Assembly: GCF_031082405.1 (NCBI RefSeq)
Contig: NZ_JAVHJU010000057.1
Coordinates: 248,001 to 312,000, forward strand
Length of the DNA: 64,000 nucleotides
Reading direction: 5' to 3'
Source of the DNA: Amycolatopsis sp. A133
GTDB lineage: Bacteria; Actinomycetota; Actinomycetes; Mycobacteriales; Pseudonocardiaceae
The position numbers were made by a program, and so were the translations under genes. Below, one piece after another: positions 7,788 to 15,672 of this stretch. Below the pieces are notes generated by a model. It was not told where the DNA came from and did not search any database. It was given only the letters and a program-made list of their open reading frames with translations. Position 1 is the first letter of the stretch. Every line of letters begins with the position of its first letter.

Positions 7788-10781
7788 GTGACGGAACCGG
7801 CACACGAATCGGCCGTGGCGCTCGTCGGGATGGCGGGCCGGTTCCCCGGCGCCGCCGACGTCGAGCAGCTGCGCCGCAACCTCGCGGCCGGGGTGCCCGG
7901 CCTGCGGGAGCTGACCGACGCCGAACTCGCCGACGCGGGCGTGGACCCGGGCACCCCGGGCCACGTCCGCGTCGGCGGGCCGGTGGCCGGCGGCGTCGAG
8001 ACGTTCGACGCCGCCGCCTTCGGGCTGAGCGCGCGTGAGGCGGAGACCCTGGAGCCGCACCACCGGCTGCTGCTGGAATGTTCGTGGGAAGCGCTGGAGC
8101 GGGCCGGGTACCGGCCGACCGATCCCGGCGTGCCCGTCGGGTTGTTCGCCGGCTGTGCGTACCCCGACTACTTGACGCACAACCTTCCCGGCCTCGCCGC
8201 GGAACCGGGTGGCAAGCCCCTGCTTTCCGCGGGCGTGGAGCGGGATTCGCTCACGTCGCTCGTGTCGTACAAGCTGGGCCTGCGCGGCCCGGCGATCACC
8301 GTGCAGACCTACTGCTCCACCTCGCTGGTCGCGGTGCACCTGGCGTGCCAGAGCCTGCTGACCTACGAGTGCGACCTGGCCCTGGCCGGCGGTGCGGCGC
8401 TGCCGCTGCCGCAGACCGGCGGCCACGTTCACTCGGACGGCGACATCCTTTCGCCGGACGGCCGGGTGCGTGCCCTCGACGCCGCCGCGAACGGCACCGT
8501 GATGGGGTCGGGCGCCGCCGTCGTCGCGCTGAAACGCCTGGAGGACGCCCTCGCCGACGGTGACGTCGTGCACGCGGTGATCCTCGGCTCCGCGGTCAAC
8601 AACGACGGCCGTGACCGCGCGGGGTACCCCGCGCCCGGGGTCGCCGGGCAGGCCGCGGTGGTCGACACCGCGCTCGCCGTGGCCGGGGTGAAACCCGAGA
8701 CGGTCGGGTACGTCGAGTGCCACGCCGTCGGCACGCCGCTGGGCGACTCGATCGAGCTGGCCGCGCTGAACCGGGTCTTCGGGGCCGGCCGCGCGGCGCC
8801 GTGCGTGCTGAGCTCGGTCAAGCCCAGCATCGGGCACCTCGACCGCGCCTCCGGCGTCACCTCGCTCATCAGGGCGGCGCTGAACCTGCGCGACGGCGTC
8901 CTGCCGGGCACCGCCGGGTTCCGCACCCCCAACCCGGCGCTCGGCGACCGCTTCACCGTGCTGCCCGCCGACCGCCCGTGGCCCGCGGACGGCACGCCGC
9001 GGCGCGCCGGTGTCAGCTCGTTCGGCGTCGGCGGGACGAACGCGCACGTCGTCCTCGAACAGCCACCGTCCCGGGAACCCCGGCCTTCGAGCGGCCTTTG
9101 CTTGCTGGCTTTTTCCGCCGGTGACGCTGCCGCGCTCGACGAGGTGACCTCGCGGCTGCGCGCCCACCTGGCCTCGCATCCGGACTCGAACCTCGCCGAC
9201 GTCGCTTTCACCCTTCAGGTCTCGCGCGGGCACTTCGCGCTCCGCCGGGCCGTGGTGTGCCGGGACGTTCCGGACGCCGTGGTGGCGCTGGCCGACCCCG
9301 GCCGCTGGATCGACGGCGAGACGCGCCGCCGGGACCCGCGGTTCCGCCTGGTCGCGGGCACCGGCTCGGGCTGGGCCGCGACGGCCGCTTCCGTGCACCG
9401 CCTTCTCGCCGGGGACGACGTGCCCGCGCCGGCCCCCACGCGCGCCGGTGCGCTGTCGGCCTTGACGGCCGGGCTGACCCGGCTGGGGATCCGGCTGGAC
9501 GAGAGCGCCCGTGACACGATCGACGTCGAGGGCGGCTCGGCCGACGAGTGGGTCCTCGCGACTTTGGCCCGGTTGTGGCTCGCGGGCTGCGCGGTGGATT
9601 GGCCGGCCCTGCACCGCGGTGCGGGCCGCCGGGTCGAGCTGCCGCCGTACCCGTTCCAGCGCAAGCGGTTCTGGGTCGATCCGGCTTCGGCCCCGCGTTC
9701 GGCTGCGTACGTTCCTTCGTGGCGGCTCGACCCGCAGCCGGTGACCGGCCTGGAGCGGCGGGTGCGGGCGGCGGGGCCGTGGCTGGTGTTCGCCGCCGAT
9801 CCGGTCGGCGAGGCGCTGGCCGAGCGGATCACGCTGGCCGGTTCCGAAGTGACCACCGTGCGGCCGGGTCCTCGATTCGCCGCGCTCGACACCGGTGACT
9901 TCGTCGTGGGCCCGGGCGACTTGCCTGCGCTGCTGCGTTCGCTGGTCGTGGTCCCGCGAACGGTGGTGCACGGCTTCGCCCTGGGCGGTTCACCCGGGGA
10001 CGTCGAGGTGGCGGCCGGGTTGTGGCCGGGGATGGTCACCCTGACGTCCGGCGCGGTCGGCGTCCTCGGCCCCGACTTGACCACCCCCGAACACGCGTCG
10101 CTCACGGCGCTGACCGCACGGCACGTCGACGTCGGCGCGGCTGCGGATGTCGACCAGGTCCTCGCGGCGGTGCTGCACCGGGAGACTTCGCTGGCGGTGC
10201 GCGGCGACCAGTCGTGGCGCCTGCACCACGAGCCGTGCGAGCTGACCGGGCACGCCGAAGCCGAGGTGCACCACGACGTCCCGGACCTGGGCGGCCGGCG
10301 GGGGATCCTCGTCGTCCGGCCGGATGCCGCCGGACGCGCGCTGGCGGCCCAGGCCCGCGTGGCCCGGCTCGCGGGGCGTGGCCGGTGGACCACGGTCGTG
10401 TCCACTTCGGACCCCGGACCGGAGGTCCTCGCCGCGGTGGCCGCCGCCGACCACCTGACGGAGGTCGTGCTCTCCGGCGTTCCGCTGGTTCGGCCGATCC
10501 AGGCCGGTGAGTCGGTGCAGACGTCGGCTTCGGTCCGGCCGCGGCCGGCGCTGGGCACGCCATTCGTCGAGCCGGAGCCGGGCCTCGAGCAGGAGGTGGC
10601 GGCCCGCTGGGCCGCCGCGCTGGGCTACGACGAGATCGGCGCGGACGACAACTTCTTCGAGCTGGGCGGCCGGTCCGCCGGCGCGGTCCGCATCGCCGCC
10701 TGCTGGAACCTCCCCGCGACGGCGGTCATGGAACTCCCCACGGTCCGGCTGCTCGCTGCCGGTATCGCCGAGCTGGGCTGA
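7788..10781 (+). CDS. PKS module lacking an acyltransferase: KS - pseudo-KR - ACP
   Basis: 997 residues from the GTG at 7788 (GAAAGGA upstream). KS at about 9-422 with the nucleophile Cys176 in TYCSTSLVAV and both histidines (ECHAVGTPLGDS, GHLDRASG); the first His motif is unusual, since EAHGTGT is usual. Between KS and the post-AT linker (PPYPFQRKRFWVDP, about 620-635) only some 195 residues remain, with no GHSxG or GYSLG motif, so the AT core is deleted. Residues about 640-900 resemble a KR structural half but lack the TGG nucleotide motif and the Ser/Tyr pair. ACP at about 925-995 with Ser963 in LGGRSAGAV. The short N-terminus and ACP type match the modules of the minus-strand protein at 17974-26997, so this is probably module 5, loaded in trans or used for a non-extending step. 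It is the only PKS gene on the plus strand. Confidence 0.88.
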   Translation: MTEPAHESAVALVGMAGRFPGAADVEQLRRNLAAGVPGLRELTDAELADAGVDPGTPGHVRVGGPVAGGVETFDAAAFGLSAREAETLEPHHRLLLECSWEALERAGYRPTDPGVPVGLFAGCAYPDYLTHNLPGLAAEPGGKPLLSAGVERDSLTSLVSYKLGLRGPAITVQTYCSTSLVAVHLACQSLLTYECDLALAGGAALPLPQTGGHVHSDGDILSPDGRVRALDAAANGTVMGSGAAVVALKRLEDALADGDVVHAVILGSAVNNDGRDRAGYPAPGVAGQAAVVDTALAVAGVKPETVGYVECHAVGTPLGDSIELAALNRVFGAGRAAPCVLSSVKPSIGHLDRASGVTSLIRAALNLRDGVLPGTAGFRTPNPALGDRFTVLPADRPWPADGTPRRAGVSSFGVGGTNAHVVLEQPPSREPRPSSGLCLLAFSAGDAAALDEVTSRLRAHLASHPDSNLADVAFTLQVSRGHFALRRAVVCRDVPDAVVALADPGRWIDGETRRRDPRFRLVAGTGSGWAATAASVHRLLAGDDVPAPAPTRAGALSALTAGLTRLGIRLDESARDTIDVEGGSADEWVLATLARLWLAGCAVDWPALHRGAGRRVELPPYPFQRKRFWVDPASAPRSAAYVPSWRLDPQPVTGLERRVRAAGPWLVFAADPVGEALAERITLAGSEVTTVRPGPRFAALDTGDFVVGPGDLPALLRSLVVVPRTVVHGFALGGSPGDVEVAAGLWPGMVTLTSGAVGVLGPDLTTPEHASLTALTARHVDVGAAADVDQVLAAVLHRETSLAVRGDQSWRLHHEPCELTGHAEAEVHHDVPDLGGRRGILVVRPDAAGRALAAQARVARLAGRGRWTTVVSTSDPGPEVLAAVAAADHLTEVVLSGVPLVRPIQAGESVQTSASVRPRPALGTPFVEPEPGLEQEVAARWAAALGYDEIGADDNFFELGGRSAGAVRIAACWNLPATAVMELPTVRLLAAGIAELG

Positions 10782-10795
10782 CTGATGCCTGACCG

Positions 10796-11974
10796 TCAAT
10801 CAGCCGGTCCGGTGACGGGTAGTGACCTGGAGACCTGCACCAGCCAGGCCACATCCGCCGTGAGGTCGGCGTCCCGGACGCGGGGCTCGGCGTGGTTTCC
10901 GCCCGGCTCGCCGGGGGACTGGCCGGTGCGGAACCGGCGCAGCCCGGCGGCGAGCATCGCGGCTTCGGCGTGGGCCGCCCTGCGTGGCTCGGGCAGCGTC
11001 GACTCGCTCAGCGCGCGTCGGTAGTCGGCGTCCCGGCAGTAGCCGAGCAGGGCGCGCCGGGCGTCCCAGATCTGCATGACCCGCAGATGCAGCCGCAGGT
11101 CGACGTGACGGTGCAGCGGCGACCACCCGGGCCGCGACGGCGGGAGGGACAGGCGAACGTGGGGGAAGGCGCCGGTGAGCTCGGCCCACAACGGGCGCAG
11201 GCGGCGGTGCGCGTGATAGGCCCACCACCAGCCTCTGACCTGCGACAACCGCGGTCCCCAGACCGGTGCGGTCAGCCCGCACAGGGAAAGGGGCACGGCG
11301 ACCGCGAGCAGCCAGCCGATGAGCGAGCCTTCCTTCGCCGCGGGCTGGTGACCGGTGACCGCGAGCGCCAGGTACCCGGCGCGGAGCAGGAAGTAGAGCA
11401 CGCCGGCGAGCAATCCCGCGGTGCCCGCCAGCAGCCCGCGGCGGATCCAGCGGTCGTCGGCCCGGCGCGACCACGTCCAGGACGTCTTCGCCAGTGCACC
11501 CACGATGATCCCGGCGTAGATCGTGAACACCACCAGGTAGCCGCCGGCGAGCGAGCTTTCGCCGTAGTGCCCCAGGTGCGCGGCCGTGAAGTCGCCGGGG
11601 TCCGCGAGCACCGCCGGGAGCACCATGAGCGTGAGGGTCGCCGCGAGCACCCAGGCCTGCCGGACGGTGTGGCGCACGGCTTCCCGGTGCTCGTGGACCA
11701 GGAAGGCGTAGGCGCAGTAGCCGGAATACAGCCCCACGACGGTGCAGACGTGTTGTGTGGTTGCCGAAATCCGAGCCCAGAGGGGAAGCGGACGGGTGGC
11801 TTCCGCGCCGTATTCGAGCAGGCCGAGGTAGAGGCCGAACGCCACGAGCAGCGCGCACAGCCACGCGCAGAGCAGCGCGTCGTTGCGGGGATTGCGCAGC
11901 ACGGCACGGAGGAAGAGCAACCAGGCGGCCGTCGCGCCCGTCGCGGCGAGGACGGTGCTGTCGAGGAAGATCAC
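10796..11974 (-). CDS. Seven-TM membrane protein, MAB_1171c family
   Basis: 392 residues from the GTG at 11974, whose GTGA overlaps the stop of the protease gene. There are seven hydrophobic segments between residues about 1 and 235, then a cytoplasmic tail of about 150 residues rich in Arg, with two WWW/HRRLRPLW-like patches. This architecture, next to an XRE regulator and an ImmA/IrrE-like protease, matches what I recall as the MAB_1171c putative transporter family of actinobacteria; its function is unknown. The gene converges with the AT-less PKS with only 14 bases between stops, so transcription may run into one another. Confidence 0.7.
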   Translation of the reverse strand: MIFLDSTVLAATGATAAWLLFLRAVLRNPRNDALLCAWLCALLVAFGLYLGLLEYGAEATRPLPLWARISATTQHVCTVVGLYSGYCAYAFLVHEHREAVRHTVRQAWVLAATLTLMVLPAVLADPGDFTAAHLGHYGESSLAGGYLVVFTIYAGIIVGALAKTSWTWSRRADDRWIRRGLLAGTAGLLAGVLYFLLRAGYLALAVTGHQPAAKEGSLIGWLLAVAVPLSLCGLTAPVWGPRLSQVRGWWWAYHAHRRLRPLWAELTGAFPHVRLSLPPSRPGWSPLHRHVDLRLHLRVMQIWDARRALLGYCRDADYRRALSESTLPEPRRAAHAEAAMLAAGLRRFRTGQSPGEPGGNHAEPRVRDADLTADVAWLVQVSRSLPVTGPAD

Positions 11975-12531
11975 GAGCGGGGCCGCCGGGCGAGAAGGGC
12001 TTCCTCGAACCGCTTGTTGGCTTCGGCGACGGCGTCGGAGCGGAGCGGCCGGCCGCCCCGGCGCCGGACGGCGGCGGCTCGCGAGGACATCAGCGCCGCC
12101 GCGATCTCGGCCACCTTTTCGTCGATGGCCGAGTAGCCCTCGCGCTTGGCGAACCGCTGCGCACCGCGCACCGCTTCCGGATCCAGCTCGTCCAGTTCCT
12201 CCTGCGTCAGGTCGCCGACCGAGGTCCCGCGGTGCCCGAACAGGATGTGGGCCGCTTCGTGCATGATCACGTGCTCCCGCTGCAGGGGTGGCAGGGTCTC
12301 GTCGACCACGATCACCAGGTCCCGGGCGCGCTCGATGACCAAGCCGCCCGCCCCGTCTCGGGGCAGCGCGGTGGCCAGCAGCGCGACGCGCTTGCCGCCC
12401 CGGCCGGCGATCTGCTCCAGCAGTGCGTTCAGGTCGAACGGGGCCGGCCAGGTCAGTTCGTCCAGCACGCACTCGATCGCGCGCCGCACGGCGGACAGGC
12501 TCGCCCCCGCGTCCCGGAGGGGATCCGTCAT
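11971..12531 (-). CDS. ImmA/IrrE-type metallo-endopeptidase
   Basis: 186 residues from the ATG at 12531, which overlaps the stop of the XRE gene (ATGA). The zinc motif HEAAHILFGH places His91, Glu92 and His95 as metal/catalytic residues. This is the hallmark of ImmA/IrrE/PprI proteases, which cleave a partner XRE-family repressor under stress. The partner is encoded directly upstream in the same operon and translationally coupled. A helical, basic C-terminus (about 145-186) follows. It may regulate the divergent secreted protein, the cluster, or a local stress or defence response. Confidence 0.88.
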   Translation of the reverse strand: MTDPLRDAGASLSAVRRAIECVLDELTWPAPFDLNALLEQIAGRGGKRVALLATALPRDGAGGLVIERARDLVIVVDETLPPLQREHVIMHEAAHILFGHRGTSVGDLTQEELDELDPEAVRGAQRFAKREGYSAIDEKVAEIAAALMSSRAAAVRRRGGRPLRSDAVAEANKRFEEALLARRPRS

Positions 12532-12950
12532 GAGGCGGGAGCGTCCGGTTCGTCCAGTTGTTCGATGAGCCGGGCGACCGCGAGCAGGCTTTCCGGGGAC
12601 AGGCTGCCGAGCCGGGCGTTGATGCCCGTGACGCCGCCACGATCGGCGGCTTCCTGCAGGCGCTGCGCGGCGGCCAGTGACTCGAGCTGCTCGTCGGCGA
12701 CCGCGGCCTTGTCGTCGTCGAGGAAGTAGGTCACCTTCACGCCGAAGAACCGGGCGAGCGCTTCGAGCGTCTCGATCTTCGGGTTCCGCTCCTGGCCGGT
12801 GCGCAGCTTCCACACCGTGGTGCGCGACTTCCCGATGTGCTCGCCGATGGCCTGGTCGGTGACGGTGTGCTCGCCGTCGCGAGCCGCCTTCTTGGCGATC
12901 AGGGTGGTCAGCGCCTGGTCCAGAGTGCGCTGCGGGTGCGGTTCGGCCAT
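12528..12950 (-). CDS. XRE-family transcriptional regulator
   Basis: 140 residues. The N-terminal half carries a helix-turn-helix (TDQAIGEHIGKSRTTVWKLR, about 31-50), then KIETLEALARFFGVKVTYFL, a typical XRE/SinR fold. The C-terminal half is a helical dimerisation or protease-recognition region. It is the likely substrate of the coupled ImmA-like protease. A 13-base palindrome 15 bases upstream of its start is a good candidate autoregulatory operator, and it also touches the -35 region of the divergent gene. Confidence 0.9.
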   Translation of the reverse strand: MAEPHPQRTLDQALTTLIAKKAARDGEHTVTDQAIGEHIGKSRTTVWKLRTGQERNPKIETLEALARFFGVKVTYFLDDDKAAVADEQLESLAAAQRLQEAADRGGVTGINARLGSLSPESLLAVARLIEQLDEPDAPAS

Positions 12951-12964
12951 CGTCCAACCTGTTC

Positions 12965-12977
12965 AGTAAACTTTACT
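12965..12977. promoter_or_regulatory. Palindromic operator agtaaactttact
   Basis: A perfect inverted repeat with 6-base arms around one central base lies between the divergent XRE gene and the secreted-protein gene. It overlaps the first base of the candidate -35 box of the plus-strand promoter. Compact AT-rich palindromes of this kind are typical XRE repressor sites, and the surrounding DNA is otherwise very GC-rich. Confidence 0.7.
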
Positions 12978-13006
12978 TGACGCGTCTTCCGGTCGATCCC
13001 TAGTAT
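12977..13006 (+). promoter_or_regulatory. Sigma-70-like promoter for the secreted beta-trefoil gene
   Basis: TTGACG at 12977-12982 and TAGTAT at 13001-13006 are separated by 18 bases and point towards the gene starting at 13150, giving an untranslated leader of about 135 bases. The -35 box abuts the XRE-type palindrome, so repression by the divergent regulator is likely. Confidence 0.6.
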
Positions 13007-13149
13007 TCCGGACATCGCTCCTCGGGTGCCGGTCCGGTGCCCTGGAGCCGAGGGGGGTCTGCGGGCGCGTGGGGGAGCGCGTCCGCTCTCGACGCGCGCT
13101 TCCCGGTTGGATTCTCCCCTGTAACCCACAGAACAGGAGTGAATTTTTG

Positions 13150-13728
13150 ATGTCTGGGAAAAGATCGCGGATCGCTGCGGCGGTGGCACTCAGCCTGCTG
13201 ACCGTGCTGTCACTCGCGCAACCGGCCTCCGCGGCCGCGCAGTCGTCCGTGCGGGTCACGGGCACCCAGTGGCACGCGTCCGCATCGAACTGCCGGACGG
13301 TGTACCTGCGCTCGAACGCGAGCTTCTATTGGGTCGCCGCGGAATTCGGGAATGACAACCGGAGGCTGCGCGCTCGGACCAATGGCGACAACGGGCTGGG
13401 AACCTGGGAGAGGTTCACCCTTCGCGGCGTCGGCTACGACTACACCCTCCTGTCGTCCGAAGGCAAGTACGTCTCCGCCGACACGGGAGGCGACGGGACC
13501 CTGTACGCGCGAGCCCCGTGGGTGGACTCGTGGGAGAAGTTCCACATCTACAGCTACTACGATGTCGACTCCCACAACAGCAACATCAACATCACGTCCG
13601 CGGTGAACGACCGGTACGTCTCGGCCGACATCGGCGGCGACGGCACGCTCCGCGCCCGTGCCACGGCCCCCGACCTGTGGGAGGGGTTCCGGATCTACCT
13701 GGTGGAGAACGACGCCTGGTCGTGCTGA
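13150..13728 (+). CDS. Secreted fascin-like beta-trefoil protein
   Basis: 192 residues from the ATG at 13150 (AGGAG upstream). Residues 1-28 are a Sec signal peptide (RKR-type start, hydrophobic core, cleavage near PASA-AAQ). The mature part contains two clear repeats, KYVSADTGGDGTLYARA and RYVSADIGGDGTLRARA, about 55 residues apart, each followed by a WEKF/WEGF block. This is the fascin/actin-crosslinking-like beta-trefoil pattern, often carbohydrate-binding in bacteria. Two cysteines (in SNCRT and at the C-terminal end) could form a disulfide. Its expression is probably tied to the divergent XRE/ImmA operon. Confidence 0.8.
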   Translation: MSGKRSRIAAAVALSLLTVLSLAQPASAAAQSSVRVTGTQWHASASNCRTVYLRSNASFYWVAAEFGNDNRRLRARTNGDNGLGTWERFTLRGVGYDYTLLSSEGKYVSADTGGDGTLYARAPWVDSWEKFHIYSYYDVDSHNSNINITSAVNDRYVSADIGGDGTLRARATAPDLWEGFRIYLVENDAWSC

Positions 13729-13748
13729 CGGGTCTCCGGCAGAGGTGA

Positions 13749-13783
13749 TGGGCCCGTCGCCAGGGGTATTGGCGGCGGGCCCA
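13749..13783 (+). terminator. Hairpin after the secreted-protein gene
   Basis: Arms 13749-13762 and 13770-13783 (tgggcccgtcgcca and its near-complement) form a 14-bp stem with one wobble pair and a 7-base loop, 20 bases after the stop. No T-run follows. Confidence 0.65.
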
Positions 13784-13808
13784 CCACGTTCAGGGGGGTC
13801 AGGTCTCA

Positions 13809-13855
13809 AGCGCCACATTGGGTGCGTTGAACGCAACCAACGCCACATTGGGGCG
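13809..13855. repeat. Second copy of the CCACATTGG-type intergenic repeat
   Basis: Two cgccacattggg cores (13811 and 13841) are separated by a tgcgttgaacgca palindrome. The element shares its core and flanks with the one at 2974-3060 and ends at the stop codon of the minus-strand thioesterase gene. It again sits between convergent genes, which supports a termination or insulation role. Confidence 0.7.
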
Positions 13856-14602
13856 CTACGACCACGGGCGGAGGGCGGCGGCCAAGTGGGCCAGGGTCAC
13901 GTCCTCCTGCTCCAGCACCGCGAAGTGCCCACCCTCCAGGACGTGGCCGCGGAACGGCCGGACCGTCTGCTCCCGCCACGCCAGCACCGACTCGACACTC
14001 GCGCGCACGTCGGCCGTGCTCGCCAGCGCCGTCACCGGAAGCTCCAACGGCGGACCACCCACATACGCGTACGTGTTCTTCACCGTCAGGTCCGCCCGGA
14101 TCGGCGGCAGGATGAGCCGCAGCACCCGCGGGTCGTTCAGGAACACCTCCGGCGTCCCGCCCAGGCTGCGCAGCAGCGCCACGATCTCCGCGTCGCCCAT
14201 GCCCGCGACGATCGGGTCGTCCGGGGTCAGCCACTGCGGGGCCGGGCAGCCCGACACCACCAGGTGCACCGGGAGAGAAGCGCCGCGGCGGGCGATCTCC
14301 CGCACCAGCTCGAACCCGACCAGCGCACCCAGGCTGTGGCCGTAGACCGCGTACGGCGAGTCGTCCGACAGCACAAAATCCGCCAGGTCGGCGACGAGCG
14401 CAGGCATCGACGTGTGCGGGGTGTCCTTCTGCCGCGTCTCGCGGCCGGCCGGCTGCACCGGGCACACCGTCACCCCGGGCAGCCGGCCGATCCACGAGCG
14501 GAACGCCGACGCCGAGCCGCCCGCGTGCGGCAAGCAGTACAGCCGCACGTTCCCCGCGGTCACGGGGAACGGCAGCCAGCGGCTCGCCACGGCCGTCGTC
14601 AC
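13856..14602 (-). CDS. Type II thioesterase (alpha/beta hydrolase)
   Basis: 248 residues from the GTG at 14602, which overlaps the stop of the FkbH-like gene. The opening LYCLPHAGGSASAFRSW, the nucleophile motif GHSLGA (Ser90) and the late GGHFAVLEQ with the catalytic His are diagnostic of stand-alone thioesterases that clear wrong acyl groups from PKS/NRPS carriers. It is the last gene of the minus-strand PKS operon. No integrated TE domain is seen on any PKS in this window, so a contribution to product release is also possible. Confidence 0.9.
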   Translation of the reverse strand: MTTAVASRWLPFPVTAGNVRLYCLPHAGGSASAFRSWIGRLPGVTVCPVQPAGRETRQKDTPHTSMPALVADLADFVLSDDSPYAVYGHSLGALVGFELVREIARRGASLPVHLVVSGCPAPQWLTPDDPIVAGMGDAEIVALLRSLGGTPEVFLNDPRVLRLILPPIRADLTVKNTYAYVGGPPLELPVTALASTADVRASVESVLAWREQTVRPFRGHVLEGGHFAVLEQEDVTLAHLAAALRPWS

Positions 14603-15672
14603 GACTCCACCTCGAGCGTCACGTACGCCGGCGGCTCCTGGATCGCGTCCAGGTCCGCGGCCAGCACCACGTGCGCGCCGTCGCGGGAAACCTCGCGGAA
14701 CCCGCTGAACGCGTACGTGATCTGCATCATCCGGTTGCGGCCGGTCTCGACGAAATCCGCGCGCAGCCCGGCGCCCGCGGCGCGGGCCAGGCGCATCACG
14801 TGGCCCAGCAGCACCGTGCCGACCCCGCGGGACATCACGCGGCACGACATCAGCATCATGTTGAGCCGCCAGTCCGGCGACCCCTTCTCCAGCAGCGCCA
14901 GGCCGATCTTGCCGTAGGAGCCGAACTTGTCGGTCAGCGACGCGACGAGCAGCACGTGCTCCGGAGACGAGCGCAACGCGTCCAGCTCGTCGTAGGAGTA
15001 GGTCCGCCCGGTCGAGTTGAGCTGGTTGGTGCGGACCGTCAGCTCCTCCGCCCGCTGCAGGTCCTCCCGCCGGGCCGGCGCGATGCTGAACCGCAGGTCC
15101 AAGCTCGCGAGGAAGTCCTCCCCAGTGCCCGCGAAATCCGCCTCGACGTCGTCGCGCGCGAGCTGGCTGAAGTACATCCCGCGCCGCTGCGCCGACTCGT
15201 CGGTGACGAACCGCGGCGCGAACTCCGGGCGCCGCAGCACCTCGTCGGCTTCGAGAACGTCCACAGTGGTCACCTGGGGCAGCGCGAACGCCACCTCGGC
15301 GCGCTCGAACTCCTGGTCGTCGACGAACGCGAACGCGTCCAGCCCGAGGTTGAGCTTCTGCGCGAGCTGGCCGATCGACACCGACTTCGCGTTCCACGAG
15401 ATGCGCGGGAACAAGAAGTACTCGTCGAGGCCGAACTCGCGCAGCTTCGCCATGGCGGCTTCGTGGTCGTTCTTGCTGGCGACCGAGTGCAGCACGCCCA
15501 TCGCGTCGAGCCGCTTGACGTGCTCGACCACCCAGGGCCGCAGCCGGACGTCGCCGTCCTCGAGCAAGACCCCGTCCCAGACGGTGTTGTCGAGGTCCCA
15601 CACCACACACTTGATCTTGCCCTGCACCGGCTTCGTGCCGGAGACGGTAGCCGGCTCGATGAGACTGGTCAC
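14599..15672 (-). CDS. FkbH-like HAD-family glyceryl transferase/phosphatase
   Basis: 357 residues from the GTG at 15672 (GTGA overlap with the dehydrogenase gene). The HAD motif VVWDLDNTVWDG supplies Asp26 and Asp28, followed by VASKNDHEAAMAKL and FVDDQEFER. The C-terminal half is an acetyltransferase-like domain. FkbH enzymes dephosphorylate 1,3-bisphosphoglycerate and load glyceryl onto a carrier, the first step towards methoxymalonyl-, hydroxymalonyl- or glyceryl-ACP. With the adjacent ACP and two dehydrogenases this makes a complete hydroxymalonyl-ACP pathway as described for zwittermicin (ZmaN, ZmaD, ZmaE, ZmaG). Confidence 0.9.
   Translation of the reverse strand: MTSLIEPATVSGTKPVQGKIKCVVWDLDNTVWDGVLLEDGDVRLRPWVVEHVKRLDAMGVLHSVASKNDHEAAMAKLREFGLDEYFLFPRISWNAKSVSIGQLAQKLNLGLDAFAFVDDQEFERAEVAFALPQVTTVDVLEADEVLRRPEFAPRFVTDESAQRRGMYFSQLARDDVEADFAGTGEDFLASLDLRFSIAPARREDLQRAEELTVRTNQLNSTGRTYSYDELDALRSSPEHVLLVASLTDKFGSYGKIGLALLEKGSPDWRLNMMLMSCRVMSRGVGTVLLGHVMRLARAAGAGLRADFVETGRNRMMQITYAFSGFREVSRDGAHVVLAADLDAIQEPPAYVTLEVES

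Noticed and set aside
9100..9650. Degenerate AT in the plus-strand PKS
   Set aside because: No GHSxG/GYSLG serine motif or HAFH/YASH motif can be found and the length is far too short; recorded as a deletion instead.
10782..10795. Terminator between the AT-less PKS and the 7-TM gene
   Set aside because: The gap is only 14 bases with no inverted repeat.
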